A stretch of 64,000 bases of DNA from Cydia pomonella (taxonomy: Eukaryota; Arthropoda; Insecta; Lepidoptera; Tortricidae). The position numbers and the translations under genes are program-made. The stretch lies in the NCBI RefSeq assembly GCF_033807575.1, contig NC_084725.1:3755001-3819000 (forward strand), in the 5' to 3' direction. This document shows positions 32,749 to 44,389 of this stretch, one piece after another. Below the pieces are notes generated by a model that saw nothing but the letters and a program-made list of their open reading frames with translations, had not been told where the DNA came from and searched no databases. The number at the start of each line of letters is the position of its first letter. Position 1 is the first letter of the stretch.

Positions 32749-34437
32749 TACATAATTTTAATTAGTTATATATTAAGTTGATTAAGTTACTATGAGTAGA
32801 AACGCTCATTCATACCATAGTAAGTTACTGATTGATACAATGCATTCTACTGATTACCCCGGCTAGTAGCCGATACAACCTTTATCATTTTAGATTTGAA
32901 TAAGTGTTTGGATAATAGCTTAAAAAAACTTAGCGAGTAGGTAAGGTACATCAAAGTACGCAAATAAATCCCTAGACTTCTAAAGAAAGATTAGTTTTCT
33001 AGAATACGAGTGTCACTAGACTATCCAACTGTGAGGTACTCAGAACCAAAACGGCTTATCAAAACTGTGAGCAAAGTGAGCCCAAGGCAAGGACACGCTC
33101 AAAAAAGTGTGTGAATGTCGTGGAACGGAGTATATTATTATTGTTCATAAACTTATATTATTGATGAACAAATACCAAAATAAAACTTAATCGACAAAAT
33201 AATAATCATCGAAACTGCTCACAAAATTTTACAAATCAGCTCAGAAACGCGACTTATAGGCAGAGAGAACAACTTAAAAGAAAACATTTTTGTACAAGCT
33301 GAAACTGATACGTTTAGCTTGTGCTTCACACTCGCTTAGTCAATCAAAAATATGATATTGAAGTCCAAAACAAAAAAAATATCTGCATACACGTCTGGGG
33401 ATCGAACCCGGATCGTCACTATACGTAAGTCGGTGAAACTAAGCTACTTATTCTCGGGCCGTGATGGAAAAATCTTACACTTTTTTCGCCTAGCCCATCC
33501 GCCAACCGTCCGATAAGGAACTTCGTTCCAAAAATCGTAAATAAACATTTGTAATGTTTTCAAATATCTTCAATGTACAAATATTGACACTTTACTTACT
33601 CATATCAATTTATAAATACGTCACACCACACACACCAAACACCAAAAGCTGTTTTACCTTGCTTGAATGAGAAACCTAACGAACGCCAAACTTGTATACA
33701 TGTGTGTTGTATAACACCAAACTATCAAACTTCAGAGTCATAAAAGCCGACTGTGTCCACTTATCCTGGAGTTATCTTGAACTATGGACTTGGAAAAGTT
33801 GTAGTTAATCTCTTAAAGTAGTCGGTCTTCTGCTTCAACACTTGCTAATAAAAGTTTTATACGGGTTTTATTTACCTGAAATACGGGAGACGAAATGAAT
33901 ACGGAAGTGAGCAAGACGAAATATGGTAGAAATAGATATGAAATACGAGTTATAACTACAGTTTAATCAAGACATTTTCCAAGAAATGTTCATATGAGTG
34001 GGAACTTTGACTGTTCGTCATAAAGGTGCTCGAAATGAGAACGCGAATGGTACCCAACAACAGTAACACTGGGCGTACAAAGTTTTGGAACGCATTTATT
34101 CTACTGCAAGAATTGTCTTGTCGTAGATGAATCGATGCAGTGCTTATTTATTTCTTGAAGCAAAAGTCCGAGGAGCGGAGCATACTCTCGCAATCTTCTC
34201 AATTCGGAGCCCGTTTTTAACTTGACTACAAATGGATGTCAATTTTATGCTATTTTGCTATTGCCAGTGCATCATGCTCGTACTTACTTATACATTGTAT
34301 TGGAGCAAGAGAGATGGTGCTGCAAGTAATAACCTTTCATTAAACTTGTTTCTTATGCTCTGAAAGTGAGTCGTCGTTGTTCTGAGAAGTGTGCAGAAAA
34401 TGATACGTTTCTGCTCTAGAGCACCGTACTTTCTAAG
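32749..34437. other. Largely repeat-poor stretch
   Basis: 33385-33465 has a tRNA-like piece on the minus strand (GGTTCGATCCCCAG as B box), possibly another SINE head. 33120-33260 has a fragment of repeat M (CTGCTCACAAAATTTTAC). No ORF with coding character. Confidence 0.4.
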
Positions 34438-34439
34438 TA

Positions 34440-34677
34440 CCGTAAAACCACCCAACTATAGTCCAAAGCTCCCAACTATGGTCCACAAATAAACTCAATT
34501 TTTCTCGTTCAGGTGTGTATTTTACTATATTTTTGTATTTCTAAGGCAAAGTATGTTTATAAATGGAAGGTAAAACTAGGAGTAAACCACAAGGAACATT
34601 GGTATAGATACTTAATTTCCTTTTGAACTTGTGGACCATAGTTGCAGTATTGGACTATAGTTGGGTGGTTTTACGGT
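34440..34677. mobile_element. 238-bp mariner-like MITE
   Basis: Ends CCGTAAAACCACCCAACTAT and ATAGTTGGGTGGTTTTACGG are perfect inverted repeats, flanked by TA on both sides. Inner CTATGGTCCACAA and TTGTGGACCATAG also pair. Non-coding. Confidence 0.9.
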
Positions 34678-35979
34678 ACGTTTTTTCTCTTTTTTGCCGA
34701 TCAGCAATTAAAATTCTGGTTTGAAATGGATTTGTTGGACAGTTTCCATTGTGATAATTTACTCCTAATTCCATAAATAACAATATTTTTACCTAAATTG
34801 TTAGTTGAAAGTACCCTCAAGAAATACTATTTCAGTTTATACTTAGCCGTGTTTTTAAATGCACACGTATTTTATTTCCCTCGTATTCGAAATGAAAAGT
34901 AGAGTGTTTAACTCGGGTAAAAGGCACCATTTCAGTCTCGGACGATTGGCGATCTCACTGAGTTCGAGCGCCAAACATAATAGGTGACTTTCATCCCTTG
35001 GTTAAAAATCTACTAAATACGGTTTGACTAACGTATTTTTAGACACTCGTGCTCGAGATATTTAGGGGACCGATTTTTGAATTTCGATCGCTCGATTTCG
35101 TGTTATCACTTTAATAATATCTCCACTACTAGGCATTTAAATTCTATTAATAGAATTGCAAATGAGGGGTTAATACCACTAGATTTCCAATTTCTATAGC
35201 TTGCATTTCAATAAAAACAAAATTAATTTTTTTTAATAAACCCACGACGGTTAAAACGTAGTTGAAAAAGGATGCAGAAATAAATGTTTACTGCAGCGCT
35301 CTCTGGTGAGTTGTCACTGTAACATCTATCTAAGAACATGCACCAATCAAATCCGAACCCATCACTGAACCGCATCAAAATCGGACTAGTAGTTTTTAAG
35401 AAAAAGGGGAACATTAGTTTGCACAAACATCCTCTCACCCCAAACGCACACATACCGTCTCCGTTCCGTCGTGGGTAAAATAGCATTTCGCCGTGTTCCA
35501 CAGATTTTTGAGTGATGACATCGAGTGCTCGAAATTCAAAAATCGGTCCTTGCTGAGTAGTTTATATTGCCCGCGCACCGCGTAAATAATTAACGCGGGT
35601 TGAGTTAAAAATTAAAAACTAATTTTTAACATTTTAAATCTCGTTCAATGTAACCAGCATAACTATTTTTGCACCGATTACTGCTGAGTTTACTTGAAGC
35701 GAACTTTTCCAAGCTTAGTGGAGAAAACAGAATTTTCCACTGCGGTATACGCCCCCAAACACCGATCAGCGCAAATACTTCGCAACTTTTAACACGATAA
35801 TTGATTCCCAAAGTTACGGAATTGGTTCCGGATCAGGTTTCATTTGTAAAGCGCCGCTGCAGATTCTTGTTGTTTTTGAAGGCTGTTGGGATCAGTGCGG
35901 CGTTGAAATTGATTGTTGTGACTTGTTTATTTAGTACTTGTTACCGTCTTTATTTAAACGCTTTAAAGAGAGGTATGGG
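34678..35979. other. Unassigned stretch
   Basis: 35223-35501 (92-codon antisense frame) and 35626-35811 are not recognised. No gene supported. Confidence 0.45.
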
Positions 35980-36272
35980 CAATGTGAATGTCATCTCGCC
36001 TTGTGTGGTAGGGCACAGCACAGCGGATGTCATTCCAGATCTAGAGCAGAGCCCAACTGGGGAAGTACCTCCACCTTACAGAAAACCGCAGCCAAATAAC
36101 ACTTGACCCTACTCATAGTGTTGTGTTCCTGCCGGTGAGTAAGGTTGCCAGAGCTCAACGAGGAGTATGTACACCTGCAACTCTGGAGTTGCAGGTGTAC
36201 ATAGGCTACGGAGACTGCTTACCATCAGGCAGGCCGTATGCTTGTTTGCCACCAACGTAGTATAAAAAAAAA
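35980..36272 (+). repeat. Repeat D, longest copy
   Basis: TCTCGCCTTGTGTGGTAGGG, CTAGAGCAGAGCCCAACTGG, CCAAATAACACTTGACCC, GTTGCAGGTGTACATAGGCT and the terminal A-rich stretch. The end of frame 35801-36106 is this repeat, so that frame is not a gene. Confidence 0.8.
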
Positions 36273-36334
36273 AATTGAACCAATTTTGTGAAATTATTTT
36301 TGTTTTAGAAGGGGGCAAACTTGTTGTTTAATGA

Positions 36335-36600
36335 GGATTAAACAAATTTTGCCACCGAGTGAAACACAAAAATTTTCACAACAGCAGCGTGACGAAAATA
36401 CTAACTATGCATTATCAAAAAATTCAAACCAAATCAAATACAAATGAACGTAATAAAAAACATATCATTCAAAATCAACATTTAAAAGTCAACTCCACCA
36501 GCTAACATAAGGAAACAACTCAAAATTTACATCTGATTACTTTGCCCCACATGTGGATAAAATGCAACTTTCTGATTAGTGTTTGAACAATCAAGCGGGG
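36335..36600. repeat. Diverged repeat shared with 7861-8310 and 25260-25345
   Basis: GCCACCGAGTGAAACACAAA, AAATACAAATGAACGTAATA, then GGAAACAACTCAAAATTTAC. Unknown class. Confidence 0.55.
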
Positions 36601-36822
36601 CTACCAGCTGGTGTGGTGAAAATAACTATTGTTTATTGGTACGGTGTCCCAGTACTATTGCTCATGACTGACACCATTCTGTCACCTCTATAGCTAATTA
36701 CGTTGATTCAACACATTATTGCATTTAGGTTAGATGTTCCAGTGCTCGACATGCCAATATCAAATATATGACACTATACAATCATTGATAATGACCGAAG
36801 AAGTATGTATGTATATGTATGT

Positions 36823-37146
36823 CTTCTTCTTCTTCCTCGCGTTGTCCAGGCATTTTTGCCACGGCTTGCCAAGCGAACCCCAGGCTCCCGGGGTTCGCTT
36901 GGCAACTAATCCCGAGAATTGGCATAGGCACAAGTTGTTACAAAAAGCGACTGCCATCTGACCTTTCAACCCAGAGGGTAAACTAAGCCTTTTGGGATTA
37001 GTCCGGTATTCTCACGATTTCCTCTCCTTCACCGAAAAGCGACTGGTAAATATCAAATGATATTTCGTACATAAGTTCCGAAAAACTCATTGATAGGAGC
37101 CGGAGTTTGGACCCGCGACCTCCGAATTGCAAGTTGCACGCTCTTA
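36823..37146 (-). mobile_element. SINE-A with internal foldback
   Basis: Antisense CTTCTTCTTCTTCCTCGCG to CAAGTTGCACGCTCTTA. At 36866-36905 a 16-bp inverted pair (TTGCCAAGCGAACCCC / GGGGTTCGCTTGGCAA) replaces the usual CTCATGGGAGCCTGGGGTCC, as left by a template switch. Its head continues into the tandem array that follows. Confidence 0.87.
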
Positions 37147-37313
37147 CCGCTAGGCTACCAGCGCTTTATTCCGCTAGGCCACCATCGCTTTTTTCCGCTA
37201 GGCCAACAGCACTTTTTTCCGCTAGGCTACCAGCGCTTTTTCCGCTAGGCCACCAGCGCTTTTTTCCGCTAGACCATCAACGCTTTTCTCCACTAGGCCA
37301 CCAGCGCTTTTTT
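37147..37313 (-). repeat. Seven-unit tandem array of the SINE-A A-box end
   Basis: Units starting CCGCTAG (last one CCACTAG) at 37147, 37171, 37195, 37219, 37242, 37266 and 37290, spaced 24 bp (one 23). Unit: CCGCTAGGCCACCAGCGC plus T-run. On the minus strand each unit is the first 18 bases of the SINE (GCGCTGGTGGCCTAGCGG) with an A-run. Confidence 0.95.
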
Positions 37314-38179
37314 CTGTATATTTTTGTGATTTAGGTTTGTCACTTTATTGCACATAAACAAGTTTACACAAATTAGACATTACAAACGGACTGATTCGAA
37401 TTTAAGACCGTCACTTTTGACACTGACATATCCAATCCATATCGTATCTTTAGGAATTTTATTACGTATCTTAAAGTTTGAATCGGGGCGAAAGTAAAAT
37501 GTACAAAGGCGAACTTAATCATGAAAAAAATCACGAACATAGGTCTAAAATACACTTTGTAGAATCCACGGGCTGTCCCGTACGGACGCATTTTATTTCC
37601 AGTGCGGTGTCGGAGTGCAACCCGTTGTTTTTTTTTATTATAGACACACACAAAAAAAAAAAAACGAAAACATGATACCTATCCGCAGTTCCGAGTTCGA
37701 GCACGCACATCCATCTCGCTCGCGCTTCAGTGACAGTGAGGGAAGAACACGAATCTACTGGGCATTAAAAATCTAAGTTATTTATATTTTAATTGCTCCA
37801 TAAAATCTAACATTTTCATCAATAGTTAAACCATACAAATGATAGAAATCACCTACAAACGACTTTAGGAATATTAAGCAGTCTATTGTATGTATCATAT
37901 TATGTATTGTGTGATACTACCAACCTCTATTGTGTGCTTTAATTTACATTTATATTTTGTTTATATTGTTTTTTGGGAATTCAAGATAACTGTATGGCTT
38001 GACGAGATACAATGGTTGTGTGAAATATAAATAGACAACGATTACAAAGGAACCCGAGACATTTTAACTAGCAAAGGCATTTCAATTTTATTTCGATAAC
38101 CTTCCATCACGATAAATTTTCTCAATAATTCTAGTAAGAAAATCGGCATATTTTCTATGAGTGTTAAAACAATTTTAGC
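37314..38179. other. Unassigned stretch with two repeat scraps
   Basis: 37375-37495 (GGACTGATTCGAATTTAAG to TTTGAATCGGGGCGAA) looks like a diverged, short relative of the CGGCCCGATTCGAA MITE. 37555-37640 resembles 13060-13125. No gene. Confidence 0.45.
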
Positions 38180-38338
38180 GTTTTTTATTTTACCGTTCTA
38201 TCGCCATGCATGATTTATGCATCTGTGCGAAATCGAAGCTTTCCAGCACTAACGATCACGGAGCAAAGCCGGGTAGGGACAGACGGATGGACATGGAGAA
38301 ACTATAAGGGTTCCTAGTTGACTACGGGACCCTTAAAA
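38180..38338 (+). repeat. Repeat F variant, 3' part
   Basis: TTTTACCGTTCTATCGCCATG, GACAGACGGATGGACATGG, TTGACTACGGGACCCTTAAAA. Confidence 0.65.
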
Positions 38339-40379
38339 GAGGGGTAAAATTAAAGGGTTCAAATAATGTGAAAATTATACAACGCAAAGCTCATTATATA
38401 CAGACTTAATAACAAAAAAATAAACACTTAGACACAGTAAAACAGTTCATAAACAGGTAAAGCCCCTTAGTAGGTACCTACGCACAACTAATATCCATCA
38501 AAATATAACGACCCGTTTATCTCCCTAGTTTAATAGTAATTGTCGCCGTAACTAGGTACTCCATGCATCCACGGCATATTAATTACTACACGATAACGTG
38601 CGCTTGGAACTATAACACCGTAAACGGCGACTTCACAGTGGGTACTGTAGTGTATAGACGTTTCGAGCGCTAACGTCATGGTAACGTCACTGACAGTTAT
38701 GATCAGTCGATGTTAGACCGGTGAGTACCGCGTGATGTTTGTGTTGACGAACCGTTGGAAAAACATTACATAAATGCAGTACTTTACAGGTATTATATGG
38801 CCTATACACACAGGCTAATTCGAGCGTGCACCTAACATCAAACCGATATTTGAATCAAATTGAAATCATATCAGTTAGCTGTCATTCGCGCGTTCATTTT
38901 GCTGAGGTTTGTCCGAACAAGTATTAGTGCGAGCGAGACGACAACTACTTACAGGCCAACTCGAGTTTAAGTTATTCGTAATAACCTAAACTCATTGGCC
39001 TCGATGCGAACATAAGAAACCGTCGTTTCGCATATTCGCATCGTCTCACTCGTTTAGCTCTGCCGGCTTATTGAAATCATGAGTGTGAAAGAGCAAGCAA
39101 GTAAGACTGAGATAGTTGAGTTACTGGGCGAGATAAATCTTCAGTGAGTTGAAGAGTGAGTGAGTTCAATCGAAATATATAGTTCATTAAAATCACTCAC
39201 TCGTGAAAGATACGTGTCTAGAGTATACGATCTTTTATCTCTGTGTGTTCCAGTTTATGATTGCAATCTAATTTATGTGCGGATTATAGCTAAGAGATTA
39301 TTTAGAGCGTGTTTTGTAGGTGATACGAGCGTTAATAGGAATTGGTATTATTAACTTTACTAAATCGAGTGTAATTAAGTTTGCTTGTACGTTATAAATT
39401 TGATGTCAACAGCTCTAAATACACTCACGATAAATGAAAACGATTTTATTGAGATAACTTTCACTTATTTTGAAATTGTTTTTATTTTTAACAAATTTAT
39501 AGTTCTTATATTTTCCCTGTACTTGTAATATCTAGGTTAACGAAAAGTACCCTATACATTATGATTCCCTTGAGAGTGTCGAAATGTACGTTTTTTGCGG
39601 CATAAATGACCGTATCTTTTTTTTCGTTAACTTTTTTTTTCACAGCTCAAAGAGCTGTAGACCTAAGAATGTGTTTTTTTCTTTCAACTCGATACCTTCA
39701 CGCGTTACCGAGGTAAAAGGCATTGACATTCAGACGGACGGACGGACTGACGCACAACAGAGTGATTTATATTCCGTTTTTCCTTTTGAGTTACGGGATC
39801 CTAATAACTCGTCTTCATTACAAGTATGTGTATCACTAATTAAAATATCCTATTGTTTATGAAGAGTGAAGTAAAATATTTTTTATTTAACTGTTTGAAC
39901 AACAACAAAGTTTAAAGAAGCGTTATAGTCATTTCCACTCTCTAATTAGCTTCTGCGAAAAGCTTATTCTCGTAACTTATGTATTTTAAAAAGATTTTAT
40001 TTCACTCTAAAAGTTAATGATATTTTAACTCATTTACAAGATCGTGGTAAACAAACCAACATAAAAGTGAAGTGTGCGCGCTATCCCACACTCATACGTC
40101 TATCTATCGTAATTTGTAACTGTAAGAGGAAAGTGGACGACTGCGCGAAAACCATATTTTCGAACAAACGTCCCATTGCCTCTCTGGATATTCACATTAT
40201 ACATTAGTACTCGTACATTACTATAGGTAAAGGCTGGGAAGCAAAGTAGGTATGTATAAAATTCCTTTACATGTCATCTTTACTCATCGCACCGGATATA
40301 TAGTATTCCCGGACCTAAGTTGAAGTCATGTCAACATTTCATTGCAAGTTTGAGAAAAATATTTTTATAAAATTATAAT
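38339..40379. other. Unassigned stretch, possible regulatory patch at 38600-38745
   Basis: 38650-38735 carries two GTAACGTCA/AACGTCAT (CRE-like) motifs, then ATGATCAGTCGATG (arthropod Inr-like TCAGT) and CCGGTGAGT (donor-like). A weak promoter or exon candidate. 39160-39354 and 39584-39862 frames have no motif. Confidence 0.3.
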
Positions 40380-40643
40380 AATAAATAATAAATATTATAG
40401 GACATTATTACACAAATTGACTAAGTCCCACAGTAAGCTCAATAAGGCTTGTGTTGAGGGTACTTAGACAACGATATATATAATATATAAATATTAATAA
40501 ATACTTAAATACATAGAAAACACCCATGACTCAGGAACAAATATCCATGCTCATCACACGAACAAATGCCCTTCCCAGGATTTGAACCCGGGACCATCAG
40601 CTTCGTAGGCAGGGTCACTACCCACTAGGCCAAACCGGTCGTC
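40380..40643 (-). mobile_element. SINE-B, full length
   Basis: Antisense ATTATAGGACATTATTACAC to CTAGGCCAAACCGGTCGTC; B box as GGATTTGAACCCGGG. The best preserved copy for comparison. Confidence 0.9.
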
Positions 40644-40754
40644 GTAATTGAATGTAGGTATATTTACCACAATATGCCCCTTTCTTCATTTGTCAATTTT
40701 CATATAATTATAATCTGTAATAACATTATTAATAGTCACAGTTATGAATAAGAG

Positions 40755-40905
40755 TTTTTTTTTAAATACTACGTCGGTGGCAAACAAGCATACGGCCCGC
40801 CTGATGGTAAGCAGTTTCCGTAGCCTATGTACGCCTGCAACTCCAGAGGAGTTACATGCGCGTTACCGACCCTAACCCCCCTCCCCCCCGTTGAGCTCTA
40901 CTGTA
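40755..40905 (-). repeat. Repeat D, antisense
   Basis: TTTTAAATACTACGTCGGTGG, GCATACGGCCCGCCTGATGG, CCCCCGTTGAGCTC. Confidence 0.75.
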
Positions 40906-41219
40906 AGAGTACTGTGTTATTTCAAAGAAAGTGTACGTACACAGCCTTTAAATCAAGTAAATATTAAAACACCGCCGTTCCCGTAACATATTTTATTCCA
41001 TCAACTGAAATGGGTTACAGCGTTGAAACTCTTTTGCGGCTTAATTAAATGCACATAACTTCGCCTGTCATAAGCCTTTCGCTAGTTTCTGAAGGAATAT
41101 GTAAGTATAAGTTTTCTTTGTGGCCACACAATGCTAGGTCGATGTTTGAAATGGCTTTGTGATGAAAAGGTATGGAACGTTAAAGTAGAAACACAAGTCC
41201 AGATGACGGGAAAGATGAA
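40906..41219. other. Unassigned stretch
   Basis: Nothing recognised. Confidence 0.5.
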
Positions 41220-41720
41220 AGGTTCTCCGTACAAACGTAGTCCCCATTTTCTCTCTGGATATTGACTATATGGATTTTTTTTACATAATTTGATGTATTA
41301 ACGTCGACCGTTAAATGTTTGACGACCGGTTTGGCCTAGTGGGTAGTGACCCTGCCTACGAAGTTGATGGTCCCGGGTTCAAATCCTGGTAAGGGCATTT
41401 ATTCGTGTGATGAGCATGGATATTTGTTCCTGAGTCATGGGTGTTTTCTAAGTATTTAAGTATTTATAAACATTTATATATTATATATATCGTTGTCTAA
41501 GTACCCTCAACACAAGCCTTATTGAGCTTACTGTGAGACTTGGTCAATTTGTGTAATAATGTCCTATAATATTTATTTATTTTATTTATTAATAACCATA
41601 TTATATGCTCCTACGTTTGACTTTTTTAGATTTTTTGATTATGGTAAAAATTTGGAGCGGATAACAGATTTTATACAAGTTTTTAGGCGAAAATTTGATC
41701 TAGCTACGTCTTATCTCAGG
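41220..41720. mobile_element. Copy of the 26075-26437 element, split by SINE-B
   Basis: GTTCTCCGTACAAACGTAGT and CTCTCTGGATATTGAC to 41310, then after the SINE GCTCCTACGTTTGACTTTTT and GGTAAAAATTTGGAGCGG. The right terminus is lost. Confidence 0.65.
41321..41592 (+). mobile_element. SINE-B, full length
   Basis: GACGACCGGTTTGGCCTAGTG, GGGTTCAAATCCTGGTAAGG, ATATATCGTTGTCTAAGTACC, ending in (TTTA)n. Nested in the TIR element. Confidence 0.9.
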
Positions 41721-41793
41721 GACAACGGGCATTTATGAGTATTTATATGTTTTTATTCAGATATTAATATACATATAGGTACACAAACACTAA

Positions 41794-41933
41794 CCCCCTT
41801 ATTCATAAATGTGTAATAAAGTTACGATGCCGCTGATCATCGTTTGTCCCTTTCCATCATACCAATACGTTGGAAAGGGACAAACGATGATCAGCGGCAT
41901 CGTAACTTTAGTACACGTTTATGAATAAGGGGG
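41794..41933. mobile_element. 140-bp palindromic MITE with TAA duplication
   Basis: Left arm CCCCCTTATTCATAAATGTG... and right arm ...CGTTTATGAATAAGGGGG pair over about 60 bp; centre near ATACCAATACG. TAA at 41791-41793 and 41934-41936, as for PIF/Harbinger-type elements. A second member is at 49338-49475. Confidence 0.9.
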
Positions 41934-41936
41934 TAA

Positions 41937-42845
41937 GTTTCTATGTCAATTGCTTTATCAAATATGGTGTTATTAATAACTACTTACAGAATGGCCTATT
42001 GCGGCATATTGTCCATAATTTCATTAGATATGCGTTTGTGTATCAAAGTTAGACGTGAATATTTTGAAGATAATACATTGTTTTAGTTAAATGATTGTAG
42101 TTTTAATTTTAATGACATTTTGTATTTAGTAAACACCCCTATAATGGAACAGGCACCAGTAATAGGATGGTATAGACAAATCCTGTAAAACAAGTATTTA
42201 CCATCAGTTTTAAAACGCTGACAACATTTTACCATAAACAGGAGCAAAAAAGCTGCTTAAGTATAACTTTTTATTGATATTTGTTAGTTTGAAAATTAAT
42301 GACGCCACACATCCCATGACTGGAGCAAAAAAACATAATATTAAAACCAATTGCAGTAGCTTTCATTAAATACATAGAAAACATAGAGCGAGAATTGGAC
42401 ATTCAATTTCTAAGGCATAAAGCGGTCGAAATTGTACAGATGTCAGTAAATATCAAAAATACACAATTTCTTCTCTTAAATGTCCCATGATTGGTGCCGT
42501 TACCATAAGACGTTAAATAAAAAAAAAACTCCTAAAACTGTTCTATCTATATAGTATAATATCGCAAGTTTAATTTATTTCAATAATAATTTAATATATT
42601 TTTTTAGAGTAAGTCGTACTAACACTGTATGGACCAAGGTCTGAAATAAATGATTTTTATTTTATTTTATTTATTTTTATAGTCTCTGCGTTTCGGCAGC
42701 ATACTATAGTAACCTGTGTTTTTTGTTTCAGGTACGACTTTTTACTATAATATTCAACAACCATCGTTCTAGATGCTAAATTACATATGCTAGACGTCTG
42801 CTTAAGAACAATCAGAGCGGATTAAGCAGCATTGTAGGTAAGAAT
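41937..42845. other. Unassigned AT-rich stretch
   Basis: No gene or known repeat. Confidence 0.5.
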
Positions 42846-43000
42846 GACCGAGCGTTAGCGAAGTTCTCCGTTTCAGCTTGGACAAAAATGCTGCGGATGT
42901 TCTCTTCTACAGGTCGCAATTATCAATCGATTCTCGTGAAATTTTGTGAGTAGGTTCGATGTTTAAATTAATTTATGCATATTGCGGATATCTAGAAGCA
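42846..43000 (+). repeat. Repeat M (GAAGTTCTCCGTTTCAGCTT)
   Basis: GACCGAGCGTTAGCGAAGTTC, GCTGCGGATGTTCTCTTCTA, TCTCGTGAAATTTTGTGAGT. Other copies: 49060-49255 (-), 53010-53215 (-). Confidence 0.65.
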
Positions 43001-43444
43001 TATTGAGGATACCTAGAGTAATAAAACGTCTTAAATGATTTCTACCTATATAAAAGCAACATCACTGAGAAACAAAGTAACCACTATTAGACCCGCAAAT
43101 ACTATGATTTTTAGTAGAATTTTTACAACTCGAATTTACATCTATTAAAATATCAGTGGTCGTAAAATAACAATTTTCGCATTACTTCCCTGACTTCGGC
43201 GATTTATTACTCTAGAGCAGCATTCGCGTTTTAGAAATATGATATCGACTTGTCATCATTGCCACATATTACTCTCAGTATCTCATTCTCAGCGAATACT
43301 AATTATAGTAAATTTGCAACAGATAAAACTCAACTAAATAAACAGAAGGCGTCTTGCTTTCTTTAAGTGACGTTTCGTTCAATAAAATGTCACCTTTGAC
43401 ACAGATCATATCCATAACAAATCCAGATTGATAACCTCTTATTA
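43001..43444. other. Unassigned stretch
   Basis: Nothing recognised. Confidence 0.5.
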
Positions 43445-43605
43445 CAATAAGAATACGTTTTCTGGGCTCAAATGGCGGTCTTAAATCGAGAGTGAATAGA
43501 CATCTTTTAGGTAAGCATGTTCCATCCTAGACTGCATCGGCACTTTCCATCAGGTGAGATTGTGGTCAAATGCTTACCTTTTCGTAATAAAAAAAATGTA
43601 AACAA
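43445..43605 (+). repeat. Lepidopteran 'CATCAGGTGAGATTGTGGTC' repeat
   Basis: AATAGACATCTTTTAGGTAAGC, GACTGCATCGGCACTTTCC, AGGTGAGATTGTGGTCAAAT, then an A-run. Confidence 0.65.
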
Positions 43606-43654
43606 TTAAGAATATTTAATATTATGTATTGATTTAGAGATTGATTGATTTTGG

Positions 43655-43810
43655 TGTTCCGAGGCAAACGGTTTTGTGAGGGGCTTGCGTAGGCGCTTGC
43701 GATATGGTAGCGATCCTGGGTCTGGTTCGTACCTGATCCAACGTATATCGTTGGCTGTTCAACGTGGGAACGCCGCTGGTGTTATGGGAACGTTTGTGCC
43801 GGGTACTTAC
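43655..43810 (+). pseudogene. LINE family Q, extreme C-terminal scrap
   Basis: Reads GSGSYLIQRISLAVQRGNAA then GVMGTFVPG, aligned with the end of 12110-12487 and 47905-48725. Confidence 0.65.
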
Positions 43811-44122
43811 CGGATTATAGGTTTTCTCTTTTTTATTATTAAAATTATTGGGCTCACTTTTTGTTAATTAGTTTTGCGATGCGTGTTGCAGATGACTATG
43901 TGTAAATAGACTCTGTTTTGATGAAACCTGAGGTGGATGAACTTTCTGCAATGTAACAAAACCTGCACTGTGGATCTGATAGTAGGCTATTTTTTAGTTA
44001 ATAAATGAAATACTTATATTTAGACAAATAACACAAAAAGCTGTTCTCAAATCTGAAGCGCGAGTGTTACGCTAAACTTCGAGTTATCTCTTTGGTTTCC
44101 CTTACTGCAAAGCAGAGACAGA
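43811..44122. other. Unassigned; likely LINE 3' UTR then unknown
   Basis: No further gene seen. Confidence 0.4.
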
Positions 44123-44375
44123 CGGCCCGATTCGAAAAAATGATTAAGACACGTAAGATCTTGGAAAGATCTTTAAAAGATCGATAATGAAACGACATGT
44201 TTATTTCGATTCCGCTGTGATCCCAATAAGATCTATCTACGATATTTCTAACGCCAAAGTGACATTGGTTGCCCAAATCGAGCTGTTTCTGTTACGACAT
44301 AGAAACGATATCTAAATGAGAACTTATCTAAACCAGAACTTATCATTATCGGATCTTATTTTTCGAATCGGGCCG
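44123..44375. mobile_element. MITE with CGGCCCGATTCGAA ends, AGA duplication
   Basis: CGGCCCGATTCGAA and TTCGAATCGGGCCG ends, AGA at 44120-44122 and 44376-44378. Opposite orientation to 17701-17944; inner ACTTATCTAAACCAGAACTT matches that copy. Confidence 0.9.
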
Positions 44376-44389
44376 AGAATGCGTTTTGG

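Noticed and set aside
33392..33460. tRNA-like sequence on the minus strand
   Set aside because: B box present but stems do not close; at best an old SINE head.
35801..36106. 101-codon frame with a possible membrane segment
   Set aside because: Its last third is repeat D, found elsewhere without the frame; no supporting signals.
37147..37313. Regular short repeats with spacers, CRISPR-like
   Set aside because: Units are directly contiguous 24-mers derived from the SINE head, with no unique spacers, in a eukaryotic genome.
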